A stretch of DNA of 64,000 bases from an uncultured Cohaesibacter sp. Its GTDB lineage: Bacteria > Pseudomonadota > Alphaproteobacteria > Rhizobiales > Cohaesibacteraceae. This document shows positions 45,339 through 54,147 of this stretch, in pieces; position 1 is the first letter of the stretch; each line of letters starts with the position of its first letter. The notes below the pieces were generated by a model, which was not told where the DNA came from, did no database searches, and saw only the letters and a program-made list of their open reading frames with translations. Made by a program: the position numbers and the translations under genes. Location of the stretch: positions 1,178,001 to 1,242,000 of the forward strand of contig NZ_OY781114.1 in the NCBI RefSeq assembly GCF_963676485.1. The letters run 5' to 3'.

Positions 45339-46613
45339 CTATTCCTTGCCTATGGCCATATCCATCAAGCGCTCCAGAACGCGGGGATCCTGCCGCAATC
45401 CGTCATGCTCATATTCGTTGGTCACCCATGCCTTGAGATTGCCAACCCGACCAGCGGTTTCCAGCGACAAGCCTGCATCCACATACATGTCATCGAAATA
45501 GACGGCCGCTGTCACGGGCACGTCATTGGCGGCCAAACGGGCCTTGTCATAAAGCGGCTCTTCAAACGGCATGGCATGCAGCGCTTGTGTCGCTGCCCGG
45601 AAAGGTTTGAGTGCTCTGATTTCCTCAAACATCCACGGGAACATCATCTCGCCGGTAAAGAGCAATGGCCGATGGCTCTCGGCAAAAGCCATGTGCTTAT
45701 CCCGCTCCCGCTGCGCTGCCCAGTTGGTGGCATTGCCATGCTGGCCGTAGATGGCCTCTTGCAACACGCAGAAAAGCGGATTGGTGGCAAAGCCTGTTTC
45801 CGCCATGACGGAGAAAAGGAAGCTCTCGGTGAGGGTGCCATCTCCGTCCATTGCTCCATCGATCAACCAGTGCACTTCCTCATAGCCCGGCTTCATGCCG
45901 AAGGCGAGACCGAGGGTCTGCAATCGGCGCACTGTCAGCCGGTCGCCATCTGGCAGACGGATGTCCTGATTTGCCAGGCTGTCGGCAATGCGGGCAACCG
46001 CCGCCTTGTCAGCCTCATAGCGCGCATAATAGTGCCGGTTTTTTTCGGCCACCCGCAGGAAAGTCCGCTCGTAGACATCCTCCGCACGAGCATCAAGCCC
46101 GGCCAATCCCCCTGTTACATAGCAGGCTTCCAGTGCTTCGGGAGCCATGGAGAGATAACAAAGGGTCAGAAAGCCGCCATAGCTCTGGCCAAGGCTTGAC
46201 CATTTACGCCCTTCATAGACCTTCTTGCGCAAATGCTCACAATCGCGAATGATGCTATCGGCCCTGAAACAGGCGAGGAAGCGGGCCCCTTCTTCAGCCG
46301 AGGCAAAGCGCTTCATATGGCGCCCTTCCACCGGTGACGATCGCCCGGTGCCCCGCTGATCGAGCAAAACAACACGGTATTTCTTGAGCGCGATTTTGAG
46401 CCATGCTGGGCTGCCACCTTGTGGCCGCGGCCCCTTGCCGCCGGGTCCGCCCTGCAGGAAGACGAGCAGAGGCAGATCTTCCTCCTTGCGCGCAGGATCC
46501 ACCACTTCGCGAGCAAACAGCGTCAGGCTTTCCCCCTCGGGGCTCGCCCAATCGAGGGGAACCGGCAGCGTGATGTCGCGATAGGCGACGCCGGGAAATG
46601 TCACATAAGTCAT
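45339..46613 (-). CDS. Prolyl aminopeptidase-like alpha/beta hydrolase (S33 family)
   Basis: 424 aa. Oxyanion loop LQGGPGGKGP, the RGTGRSSPVE motif after the first strand, nucleophile elbow GQSYGG (Ser), and a C-terminal histidine in NEYEHDGLR are all visible. S33 prolyl aminopeptidases remove N-terminal Pro or Hyp from peptides. I used ATG 46613 with AAGGAG at 7-8 nt; the open frame extends to a TTG. It follows the M24 peptidase gene by 35 bp in the same operon, consistent with releasing hydroxyproline for this cluster. Confidence 0.88.
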   Translation of the reverse strand: MTYVTFPGVAYRDITLPVPLDWASPEGESLTLFAREVVDPARKEEDLPLLVFLQGGPGGKGPRPQGGSPAWLKIALKKYRVVLLDQRGTGRSSPVEGRHMKRFASAEEGARFLACFRADSIIRDCEHLRKKVYEGRKWSSLGQSYGGFLTLCYLSMAPEALEACYVTGGLAGLDARAEDVYERTFLRVAEKNRHYYARYEADKAAVARIADSLANQDIRLPDGDRLTVRRLQTLGLAFGMKPGYEEVHWLIDGAMDGDGTLTESFLFSVMAETGFATNPLFCVLQEAIYGQHGNATNWAAQRERDKHMAFAESHRPLLFTGEMMFPWMFEEIRALKPFRAATQALHAMPFEEPLYDKARLAANDVPVTAAVYFDDMYVDAGLSLETAGRVGNLKAWVTNEYEHDGLRQDPRVLERLMDMAIGKE

Positions 46614-46648
46614 TGCACACTCCTTCAAGCGTGGTGTTCGAGCAGGCC

Positions 46649-47776
46649 TTACCGAGCTGCGATCAAGGCGCGGGATTTGTCGGACAGGATTTCCGGTCCA
46701 TCTTCGCGCATAATGACAATGTCTTCCAGACGCACGCCAAACTGTCCGGCCAGATAGATGCCCGGCTCAATGGAGAAGACCATGCCTTCTTCAAGAATTG
46801 TCTCGGAACTGGCCGACATGTAAGGATGCTCATGCACATCGATGCCCAGACCATGGCCTGTGCGATGCAGGAATTTGTCGCCATAACCAGCCTTGGCAAT
46901 GGTCGAGCGGGCCGCGTCATCAATGGTGCTGGCCTTCACGCCCGGTTTTGCCGCAGCAAGAGCCGCCTGAACAGCCTCTTCCACGATGGCGGCAATGGCC
47001 TCACAGCCTTCCGGCTTGGCTCCGAAATAGCCAGAGCGGGTCATATCGCTTGGATATCCACCCTTGCGGCACCCCAGATCAATCATCAGTGGCATGCCCT
47101 CTTGCAGCTTTGTCGCACCGCTATCGTGATGGGGGAAAGCTCCATTGCCACCAAAGCAGACGCTGGCAAATTCCGTTGTTGCACCATGGTTTGCAAAAAA
47201 ATCGTCGATGAAGTTGATGACATCCAGCTCCGTCATGCCCACCTTGAGGCTATCAAAGGCTGCTGTGATGCAGGCATCGGTCAGAATGGCATTCTCTTTC
47301 AGCTGGGCATATTCCGTTTCATCCTTGCGACAACGCAAATAGCCAAGCGTATCGCCAAGGAACTGGCGTTTATTCCCCGGCAGCGCATCCAGCAGCAGCA
47401 AAGCGAAATCTGCGCGCATCGCTTCATCAACGGCCACTGATACGCCTTCTCTCCCAAGGGAAAAATCGGCCAACATCTGGTTGAGCGCTCCGTTTGCTCC
47501 ATCGGCATCGGCCCAGCAGTAGAAGGGCAGGTCCGTATGCTGGCGCACGCTATCCTGATTGAGCGCCGGCATCAGGAAGGCGGCATCCTTCTGCGTGACC
47601 AACACCATGACAGGCCGTTCGTCCCCATGTGCCGATACGCCCGCCAGCCAAGCCATGTTTGAGGTCGGACCAACAGCGACCAGATCCGTCCCGACTTCCG
47701 TCATGCGGGCTCTGAGCCGCGACAGACGCGTCTCAAACAGAATTTTCTTGGAGTTATTCATAAGGATCTGTTCCAT
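46649..47776 (-). CDS. Xaa-Pro dipeptidase/aminopeptidase (M24 family)
   Basis: 375 aa. N-terminal creatinase-like domain (1-125), then the pita-bread catalytic domain. Metal ligands are recognisable in LMIDLGCRKGGYPSDMTR (two Asp), HRTGHGLGIDVHEHP (His), EEGMVFSIEPGIY (Glu) and VRLEDIVIM (Glu). It cuts the bond before proline or hydroxyproline in short peptides. The ATG at 47776 has AGGAC upstream. It is divergent from the DHDPS-family deaminase and shares its control region, including the motif at 47831-47851. Confidence 0.9.
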   Translation of the reverse strand: MEQILMNNSKKILFETRLSRLRARMTEVGTDLVAVGPTSNMAWLAGVSAHGDERPVMVLVTQKDAAFLMPALNQDSVRQHTDLPFYCWADADGANGALNQMLADFSLGREGVSVAVDEAMRADFALLLLDALPGNKRQFLGDTLGYLRCRKDETEYAQLKENAILTDACITAAFDSLKVGMTELDVINFIDDFFANHGATTEFASVCFGGNGAFPHHDSGATKLQEGMPLMIDLGCRKGGYPSDMTRSGYFGAKPEGCEAIAAIVEEAVQAALAAAKPGVKASTIDDAARSTIAKAGYGDKFLHRTGHGLGIDVHEHPYMSASSETILEEGMVFSIEPGIYLAGQFGVRLEDIVIMREDGPEILSDKSRALIAAR

Positions 47777-47830
47777 TTCATACGTCCTATCAACAAAAAG
47801 CAAAAAAAGCTGCGCCTTTTGCAATATTTC

Positions 47831-47851
47831 ATGTCGACAATTAAAATACAA
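47831..47851 (+). promoter_or_regulatory. 21-bp motif shared with 44171-44191 (probable GntR operator)
   Basis: The reverse complement of the 44171-44191 element, 55 bp before the M24 start on one side and 91 bp before the deaminase start on the other. It merges on its right into ATACAATTGGTATTGT (47846-47861), similar to the palindrome at 50138. Confidence 0.7.
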
Positions 47852-47942
47852 TTGGTATTGTCACTGCATAAACATAGATCTTTCTATCCACCCCGAAAAG
47901 GCGGGACCGGTCGGGTTTTTGGATATTTCTTGGGACAATCAC

Positions 47943-48905
47943 ATGGACTCCACTATTTTCACATGCTGTATGCCTGCGCTGATGACACCATGCAAAACAG
48001 ACCGAACCCCCGACTATGACGCTTTGGTCAAACAGGGCAAGGAAATGGTCGAAGCAGGAATGGGTGCCGTTGTTTATTGCGGTTCCATGGGCGACTGGCC
48101 TTTGCTGACCGATGCTGAACGCATGAAAGGCGTTGAGCTTTTGGTGGAAGCGGGCCTTCCTGTCGTTGCCGGGCTTGGCGCCATGAACACCAAGATGGCA
48201 GCTGCCCACGCAGCCCATGCTCAGAAAGTCGGCGCCAAAGGGCTGATGATTATCCCGCGCCAGCTCTCCCGCACCTCTGTGCCTGCCGCCCAGAAAGCCC
48301 ATTTTGAAGCTGTTCTCTCCGCAGCGCCAGATCTGCCCGGCGTGATCTACAATAGCCCTTACTATGGCTTTGAAACGCGCGCAGACCTGTTCTTTGCGTT
48401 GCGCAAGACCCATCCGAATCTGGTCGGCTTCAAGGAATTTGGCGGCGCTGCGGCCCTCTCCTATGCCGCCGAGCATATGACCAGCAGCGACGGCGACGAT
48501 GCCCTCTTGATGGTTGGCGTGGATACGGCTGTTTATCATGGCTATGTCAATTGCGGTGCGCAGGGTGCCATCACAGGCATCGGCAACGTCTTGCCCAAGG
48601 AAGTCCTGTTGATGATCGCCCTCTGCCAGACCGCTGCCAAAGGCGACACCGAAGCCCGCCGTCTGGCCCTTGAGCTGGAAGCTGCACTGGCTGTCCTCTC
48701 CAAGTTCGACGAGATGCCTGATCTGGTTCTCAGCTTCAAATATATGATGGTTCTGCGCGGCAAGACCGAATATACGCTCAACTTCAATGAAACTGACATT
48801 CTGAGCGAGAGCCAGAAGGGCTATATCGCCAAGCAGCTCAAGCTGTTTGATGACTGGTATGCAAATTGGAGCAAGCAGCCCGCACTCGCTCCATATCTTG
48901 GGTAA
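47943..48905 (+). CDS. Pyrroline-4-hydroxy-2-carboxylate deaminase (DHDPS/NAL family)
   Basis: 320 aa. Class I lyase fold with catalytic K164 in LVGFKEFGG, tyrosine relay in IYNSPYYGFETR, and the loop CGSMGDWPLL in place of the DapA GTTGE motif. In hydroxyproline clusters this group converts pyrroline-4-hydroxy-2-carboxylate to 2-oxoglutarate semialdehyde with loss of water and ammonia (EC 3.5.4.22). The neighbours (epimerase, D-amino-acid dehydrogenase, semialdehyde dehydrogenase) complete that route. Start ATG 47943 with GGGA upstream; the frame opens 128 codons earlier without protein character. Confidence 0.9.
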   Translation: MDSTIFTCCMPALMTPCKTDRTPDYDALVKQGKEMVEAGMGAVVYCGSMGDWPLLTDAERMKGVELLVEAGLPVVAGLGAMNTKMAAAHAAHAQKVGAKGLMIIPRQLSRTSVPAAQKAHFEAVLSAAPDLPGVIYNSPYYGFETRADLFFALRKTHPNLVGFKEFGGAAALSYAAEHMTSSDGDDALLMVGVDTAVYHGYVNCGAQGAITGIGNVLPKEVLLMIALCQTAAKGDTEARRLALELEAALAVLSKFDEMPDLVLSFKYMMVLRGKTEYTLNFNETDILSESQKGYIAKQLKLFDDWYANWSKQPALAPYLG

Positions 48906-48935
48906 GACACTTTCTCTTTACCCAGTCCCCCCGGT

Positions 48936-48972
48936 GGGGCCCTTCGGCATATGCCAAAGGGCCCCTTTTTTT
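48936..48972 (+). terminator. Intrinsic terminator after the deaminase gene
   Basis: GGGGCCCTT and AAGGGCCCC with an inner GGCATATGCC stem, followed by seven T. Confidence 0.9.
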
Positions 48973-48990
48973 GTCAGAGCAAGGCTCGGA

Positions 48991-50028
48991 TCAGAGACTC
49001 ACTCCGTCCAGTCCTTCTTTTTCAAATCGCGCCAGCAGAGCCAGTTGCTTTTCATCCAGCGAGATGCCTTCGGCCATCGTTTCCTTTCGAGCGGCAAAGC
49101 GACGCTGGGACGGCAAACGCGCGCCCTGCCCGGCAATTGCCTCAAGCATCATTTCGGCCCGCTCGAAGGGGTTATCGGTGCGGCCTGCAGAAAATTTCAC
49201 CGGATCAAGCGCCAATATCAATTCGCCATGACGAGGGGCCAACGTCGTGGTGCCCAGAGCTTCCAATGCTTCAGGGCTGGTCAGATCGCCGATCATGGCA
49301 CCCGCAAGCAATTCGATCATGGTTGAAATCGCCGATCCCTTGTGCGCGCCAAATGGCAGCATGGACCCTTCCAGAACCGCAGCCGGATCTGTGGTCTCTT
49401 TGCCGTCCTTATCGATGCCCCACCCTTGCGGCAATGATTTTCCAGCTCGATTGTAGAGCTCGATTTCGCCTCGCGCTGCCATGCTGGTGGCAAAGTCAAA
49501 GACATAGGGGTCTTTTTCCGGGCGTGGCCAACCGAAGGACAGCGGGTTTGTTCCCAGCAGGGGAGCATTGCCCCCGAAGGGTGCCACCGTGGCATAACTC
49601 GGACACATGGCAAGGCCGGCAAGACCGTGGGCGGCGATGGCTTCGGTTTCGTGCCAGAGCGCTGAATAATGCGTGCAATCCTGAATCACCAAAGCGGCAA
49701 GGCCGAATTCTTTTGCCTTTTCTACCAGCAATGGCAGCCCAAAAGCGAAAGCGGGATTGGAAAAGCCCATTTTCGCATCCACCTTGACGATTGCTCCATC
49801 ACTTGACATCAGGGCGGGCTTGACATCCGGCTTGACCTGTCCAGCCTTGATGGTGCGCAGACAGCCCTCGATACGATAAAGCCCATGGGCTGCACAATGG
49901 TCGCGCTCGCCCGCCACAATCACATGGGCAAGGCAGTCCGCCACATCCCGGAGAGCGCCGGCTTTTTCAAGGATCTTGGAAACACGCTCTTCTAGCGCTT
50001 CGATGGTGACTATTTCTTTTTGAGACAT
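48991..50028 (-). CDS. Delta1-pyrroline-2-carboxylate reductase-like enzyme (Ldh_2 family)
   Basis: 345 aa, normal for the malate/lactate/ureidoglycolate dehydrogenase-2 family, which use NAD(P)H with an unusual fold. Visible motifs: HCAAHGLYRIEG near the N-terminus, CTHYSALWHETEAIAAHGL for the catalytic His region, and PFGGNAPLLGTNPLSFGWP for cofactor binding. In hydroxyproline clusters the homologues reduce pyrroline-2-carboxylate (from 3-hydroxyproline) to L-proline. It is divergent from the semialdehyde dehydrogenase gene, with palindromes between. Confidence 0.85.
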   Translation of the reverse strand: MSQKEIVTIEALEERVSKILEKAGALRDVADCLAHVIVAGERDHCAAHGLYRIEGCLRTIKAGQVKPDVKPALMSSDGAIVKVDAKMGFSNPAFAFGLPLLVEKAKEFGLAALVIQDCTHYSALWHETEAIAAHGLAGLAMCPSYATVAPFGGNAPLLGTNPLSFGWPRPEKDPYVFDFATSMAARGEIELYNRAGKSLPQGWGIDKDGKETTDPAAVLEGSMLPFGAHKGSAISTMIELLAGAMIGDLTSPEALEALGTTTLAPRHGELILALDPVKFSAGRTDNPFERAEMMLEAIAGQGARLPSQRRFAARKETMAEGISLDEKQLALLARFEKEGLDGVSL

Positions 50029-50085
50029 CTTGTCCTCTTATCGTTCAACAAGCCTAATGCGTACTCTAGAGCGTAGCCAAATTGG

Positions 50086-50098
50086 CCACAAATTGTGG
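50086..50098. promoter_or_regulatory. 13-bp palindrome CCACAAATTGTGG
   Basis: A perfect 6-1-6 palindrome in the divergent gap at 50 kb, overlapping a second palindrome (GCCAAATTGGC, 50076-50086). Its core ACAAATTGT is shared with the site at 50138-50150. Confidence 0.55.
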
Positions 50099-50137
50099 TT
50101 CCCGTCCGCAACGGGAGATCCTTTGGTTGCCAAATGC

Positions 50138-50150
50138 ATACAAATTGTAT
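50138..50150. promoter_or_regulatory. 13-bp palindrome ATACAAATTGTAT, candidate GntR operator
   Basis: A perfect 6-1-6 palindrome of the form typical of VanR/FCD-type GntR operators. It lies 52 bp (about five helical turns) from CCACAAATTGTGG and 52 bp before the semialdehyde dehydrogenase start. Confidence 0.65.
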
Positions 50151-50201
50151 TATCTGTGTCGTCAGAACATCAAGTCTTTCTTGCAGCAAAAGGATATATC
50201 C

Positions 50202-51719
50202 ATGAGCTATACCCCCCACGGCAGCCATCTGATCGCGGGTGAGAAGGTCAAAAGCGAAGAGATTTTCTCCTCAGCGCCCGTCTCCGGACCAGCACATGAT
50301 TTTTCAAAAGGCACACCTGACCTTGTAGCAAAGGCATGTGCGGCTGCGGAAGAGGCTTTCTGGTCATATGGCTATTCCTCCCGCGAAGAACGCGCAAGCT
50401 TCCTTGAATGCATCGCCGATGAAATCGAGGCGCGTGCTGCAGACATCACCGAGACGGGCCATCTGGAAACAGGACTGCCAACGGGGCGCCTTGAAGGTGA
50501 ACGGGGCCGCACAACCGGCCAGCTGCGCATGTTTGCAAGCCATATTCGTGCCGGAAACTATCTGGATCGCCGCCTGACGGAAGCCCTGCCAGATCGCAAG
50601 CCTGCACCACGCCCGGATTTACGCCTCATGCAGCGCCCGATCGGACCGGTCGCGGTGTTCGGGGCCTCCAATTTCCCGCTGGCCTTCTCTGTTGCCGGTG
50701 GCGATACAGCAGCCGCTCTGGCTGCCGGTTGCCCCGTGGTTGTCAAGGGCCATAGCGCCCATCCGGGCACCGGCGAGATTGTCGGCGACGCGATTGTTGC
50801 AGCGGTCAAGAAATGCGGCATGCATCCGGGCGTCTTCAGCCTTGTGCAGGGAGGCGGGCGCGATGTTGGCACCGCTCTTGTGCAGCATCCACTGATCAAG
50901 GCCGTCGGCTTCACCGGCTCCTACTGGGGTGGCAAGGCGCTCTATGATCTCTGCGTTTCGCGCCCTGAGCCCATTCCTTTCTTTGGCGAGTTGGGCTCGG
51001 TCAATCCGATGTTCGTTTTGCCAGAAGCCGTCAAGGCCCGAGGCGAAGAGCTGGGCAAGGGTTGGGCCGGATCTCTTTCCATCGGAGCGGGGCAGTTCTG
51101 CACCAACCCGGGCCTTGCCATCATTCTGGAAGAACAGGCCGAGGCCTTCGGTAAAGCAACCGTTGCAGGCCTCAAAGAGGTTGGCGAGCAGGTCATGCTG
51201 ACCTCGAACATGGCAGACACCTACCGCAAGGGCGTTTCCGCTGTTTCCTCCGAGAGAGGTGTCCGCGAGCTGCTCACCTCCATGTGCGACATGCGCAATG
51301 CGACCCCGAACCTGTTCATGGTTTCCGGCGCAGACTGGCTTTCCAATCAAACCCTCAAGGAAGAGGTGTTCGGCCCGATGGGCATTATCGTCACGGCAAA
51401 GGACGAAGCGGAAATGCTCACCATCGCCAAAAGCTTTGAAGGACAGCTGACCGCCACCATGTTGATGGACGAGGGCGACAAGCCGCTTGCAGGCAAGTTG
51501 TTGCCAATCCTTGAGCGCAAGGCTGGCCGCATTCTGGCCAATGCCTTCCCCACAGGGGTTGAGGTGTGCGACTCCATGGTTCATGGTGGCCCCTTCCCGG
51601 CCTCCACCAATTTCGGAGCCACTTCGGTTGGCACCATGTCCATCCGCCGCTTCCTGCGGCCGGTTTGCTATCAGGATATTCCGCTTGACGTTCTGCCCCA
51701 GGACGCCAAGGATATGTAA
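50202..51719 (+). CDS. 2-oxoglutarate semialdehyde (2,5-dioxovalerate) dehydrogenase
   Basis: 505 aa aldehyde dehydrogenase. The catalytic Cys300 lies in GAGQFCTNPG and the general-base glutamate in FFGELGSVNP. The EVFGPMGIIV segment matches the C-terminal region. It oxidises 2-oxoglutarate semialdehyde to 2-oxoglutarate, the last Hyp-pathway step. AAAGGA supports ATG 50202. A stem-loop (51726-51752) precedes the next gene on the same strand. Confidence 0.93.
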   Translation: MSYTPHGSHLIAGEKVKSEEIFSSAPVSGPAHDFSKGTPDLVAKACAAAEEAFWSYGYSSREERASFLECIADEIEARAADITETGHLETGLPTGRLEGERGRTTGQLRMFASHIRAGNYLDRRLTEALPDRKPAPRPDLRLMQRPIGPVAVFGASNFPLAFSVAGGDTAAALAAGCPVVVKGHSAHPGTGEIVGDAIVAAVKKCGMHPGVFSLVQGGGRDVGTALVQHPLIKAVGFTGSYWGGKALYDLCVSRPEPIPFFGELGSVNPMFVLPEAVKARGEELGKGWAGSLSIGAGQFCTNPGLAIILEEQAEAFGKATVAGLKEVGEQVMLTSNMADTYRKGVSAVSSERGVRELLTSMCDMRNATPNLFMVSGADWLSNQTLKEEVFGPMGIIVTAKDEAEMLTIAKSFEGQLTATMLMDEGDKPLAGKLLPILERKAGRILANAFPTGVEVCDSMVHGGPFPASTNFGATSVGTMSIRRFLRPVCYQDIPLDVLPQDAKDM

Positions 51720-51725
51720 GATCAG

Positions 51726-51752
51726 GGGGCTGGGTTTGGACAACCCGGCCCC
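51726..51752 (+). terminator. Stem-loop between semialdehyde dehydrogenase and D-amino-acid dehydrogenase genes
   Basis: GGGGCTGGGTT pairs with AACCCGGCCCC (one G-U), followed by TTCTTTATTTTG. It may be a partial terminator within the operon. Confidence 0.7.
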
Positions 51753-51826
51753 TTCTTTATTTTGTTCATTTCTTGTTTGCTCCCGAGAGGCGGCTTTCTC
51801 TTGGGAAAGGCTTTAGGAGTATTGCT

Positions 51827-53071
51827 GTGTCATATGATGTTATCGTCCTGGGTGCCGGCATTGTTGGCGTAAGTACAGCTTTGCATCTGCAGGAACGCGG
51901 CCTGAAAGTTGCCATTCTGGATCGTCAGGAGCCGGGCCTTGAAGCCTCCTATGGCAATGCCGGGATCATCGAGAAAGACGGCCACGTGCCACTGGTCATT
52001 CCCAGCGAGATTGGGCCGCTGATAAAATATGGCAGCAATACCCAGGTTTCGATGCATTATCACCCCACGATGATGCCACGCCTTGCGCCTTGGCTCTTTG
52101 CCATGTGGCGCTTGTCCACGCCCTTTGGCATTGCCTCCTATGCCCGGCGCGTCACGCCCCTGCGTCAGGTATCGGCAAAGGAGCATTTCAATTTCGCGCA
52201 AGATGCCGGCATCATGGACAAATTCCGCGAAACCGGCTGGATCAATCTTTATCACAGCCCGAAAAGCTTTGAATCCACCGCCCGTACGCTCGGCTATGCC
52301 GATGAATTTGGCGTCGACTATGACATTGTTGGCAAAAAGGAACTGGAGGTGCTGGAGCCTTCCTTCCATTTCACCGAGCAGGACAGAGCCATTCACTGGA
52401 AAGGATGCGTTTCGGTTTCCTCCCCCGGCGGCGTTACGCAAGCCTATGCGAAACTGTTCAAGGGCCGCGGCGGAGCCTTGCTACTTGGCGACGCGCGGAG
52501 CCTGAAGCAGGAAAATGGCGGTTGGACTGTTTCGTCTCAGGATGGGCCGGTTACCGCCCCAAAGGTGGTCATCGCCCTTGGCGCCTGGAGCATGGATCTG
52601 CTCAAGCCCTTCGGCTATAGGTTCCCGCTTGAGGTCAAGCGCGGATATCATCAGCATTTTGCCAGTGATCAAGGCGCCTGCATGAACCGCCCAGTCGTGG
52701 ATGAAGATATCGGCTTCCTGCTGACCCCGATGGAGGATGGTATCCGGCTGACCAGCGGCATTGAATTTGCCGCTCGCGACGCGCGTAAAACGCCAGTTCA
52801 GATCAGGAAGGCCACCAAATGGGCCAAGAAACTGTATCCACTGGGCAGGCCCGTTGAAGATGAGCCATGGATGGGTTTCCGCCCCTGCTTCCCGGACAAT
52901 CTGCCTCTGATCGAAGAATCACGCCAGCATGAAGGGCTGTATTTCAACTTTGGCCACGGGCATATGGGCTTTGCGGTTGGGCCCATCACAGGCAAGATGA
53001 CCGCCGATCTGGTCACCGGTCAGGACCCATGTCTGAGCGTCAGCGGTTTTTCTTCCCGCCGCTTCTTCTAG
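51827..53071 (+). CDS. FAD-dependent D-amino-acid (D-hydroxyproline) dehydrogenase, DadA-type
   Basis: 414 aa. The N-terminus carries the FAD dinucleotide motif VIVLGAGIVGVSTALHLQERG, and the C-terminus the flavin-site strand YFNFGHGHMGFAVGPITGKM. It oxidises cis-4-hydroxy-D-proline to pyrroline-4-hydroxy-2-carboxylate, the step between the epimerase and the deaminase; electrons enter the respiratory chain. The start is the GTG at 51827, with AGGAG 8 nt upstream; 18 further upstream codons are open but lack support. Confidence 0.9.
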   Translation: MSYDVIVLGAGIVGVSTALHLQERGLKVAILDRQEPGLEASYGNAGIIEKDGHVPLVIPSEIGPLIKYGSNTQVSMHYHPTMMPRLAPWLFAMWRLSTPFGIASYARRVTPLRQVSAKEHFNFAQDAGIMDKFRETGWINLYHSPKSFESTARTLGYADEFGVDYDIVGKKELEVLEPSFHFTEQDRAIHWKGCVSVSSPGGVTQAYAKLFKGRGGALLLGDARSLKQENGGWTVSSQDGPVTAPKVVIALGAWSMDLLKPFGYRFPLEVKRGYHQHFASDQGACMNRPVVDEDIGFLLTPMEDGIRLTSGIEFAARDARKTPVQIRKATKWAKKLYPLGRPVEDEPWMGFRPCFPDNLPLIEESRQHEGLYFNFGHGHMGFAVGPITGKMTADLVTGQDPCLSVSGFSSRRFF

Positions 53072-53089
53072 ACGGAGCTTTGCCCGTCT

Positions 53090-53142
53090 CTCAAAAGCAA
53101 AAGCCCCGCCAGCATTGCTGCTGCGGGGCTTTTGCTTTTGAG
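53090..53142. terminator. Very strong bidirectional terminator
   Basis: A perfect 20-bp stem (left arm begins CTCAAAAGCAAAAGCCCCGC) with a 13-nt loop, lying between the D-amino-acid dehydrogenase and the inositol-monophosphatase family gene, which converge. Confidence 0.9.
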
Positions 53143-53160
53143 AGTGGTCAGTCCTGATAT

Positions 53161-54000
53161 TTACTGGACATCAAGCCATGCCAGCTCTTTCCTAAGCGCC
53201 TCAAGGCTCTGCTTGTTGTGCGCGATCAGGAAGACGCCCTGATGATCGGTTGGCGCATAGGGGCGCCCATCCAGACAGACAGCATCGCCACCCGCTTCTT
53301 GCGTGATCAAAACACCGGCAGCATGATCCCAAGGATTTTTCTTGGGGCTTAGAATGAAATCCGAGCGCCCTTGTGCCAGCATGCGATATTCATGGCAGGA
53401 GCATTTGAGGCAATCAAGACGTCCGAACTGGGCAGCCATTTGGGCGGCAAGGCGTTCGCGCTGCGCCTGCGGAAAAATGAATAGCGGCAGCATCCCTTCC
53501 AGCTCTCCATAAGGCTTTGGCGCGGAGGTTTTGAGCCGGATGGGCTCAGCATCGGGGCGACAGAACCATGCCCCCTCGCCGCGGCTGGCCATGATCCAGT
53601 CGTCCATCACGGGATCATAAAGCAGGCCGAAGCAAGTCTCGCCCTTGTAGGTTACGGCGAGAATGACGCCAAACTGCGTCAGGCCATTGGCGAAATTCCA
53701 GGTGCCATCCACCGGGTCTATGATCACAGCCCAATCGGCATCGCTCATTTTATCCAGAATGGAAGGATCTGCAGCAACGGCTTCTTCGCCAATGATCAAA
53801 GCATCGGGCAAAATCTCCAGCGCGCCCTTGCTGATCATGGCTTCAGACGCCACATCGGCATCGGTCACCAGATCATCATGCCGTGTCTTGACCCGCACGG
53901 ATTCGGGCGAGAGATGACGAAAGCGCGGCATGATTTCGCTTTTCGCAGCTTGACGCACAAGAGCAATCAATGCCTGTTGCCGGGATTGGTCGAGTTTCAC
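53161..54000 (-). CDS. Inositol monophosphatase family protein
   Basis: 279 aa. Metal and phosphate motifs: IIGEEAV (Glu), IIDPVDGTWNFANG (the D-P-x-D-G-T signature) and the C-terminal WDHAAGVLITQEAGG. Members dephosphorylate inositol phosphates, histidinol phosphate, PAP or sugar phosphates in the cytoplasm; specificity cannot be told from sequence. It is likely monocistronic and converges with the hydroxyproline operon. Confidence 0.9.
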   Translation of the reverse strand: MKLDQSRQQALIALVRQAAKSEIMPRFRHLSPESVRVKTRHDDLVTDADVASEAMISKGALEILPDALIIGEEAVAADPSILDKMSDADWAVIIDPVDGTWNFANGLTQFGVILAVTYKGETCFGLLYDPVMDDWIMASRGEGAWFCRPDAEPIRLKTSAPKPYGELEGMLPLFIFPQAQRERLAAQMAAQFGRLDCLKCSCHEYRMLAQGRSDFILSPKKNPWDHAAGVLITQEAGGDAVCLDGRPYAPTDHQGVFLIAHNKQSLEALRKELAWLDVQ

Positions 54001-54147
54001 AAGCGCACTCCTTTTCTTTTAATTGGCCTATTCCGTGCGCCTGCTCGCCAACAGATGCGCCACCACGTTTGTCGCCTTTCTAGACGCTCGATCATGACAA
54101 GGAGATGACCATAGCAGGCCTGCGAATAGCCATGTTGGAAAAGTGCG

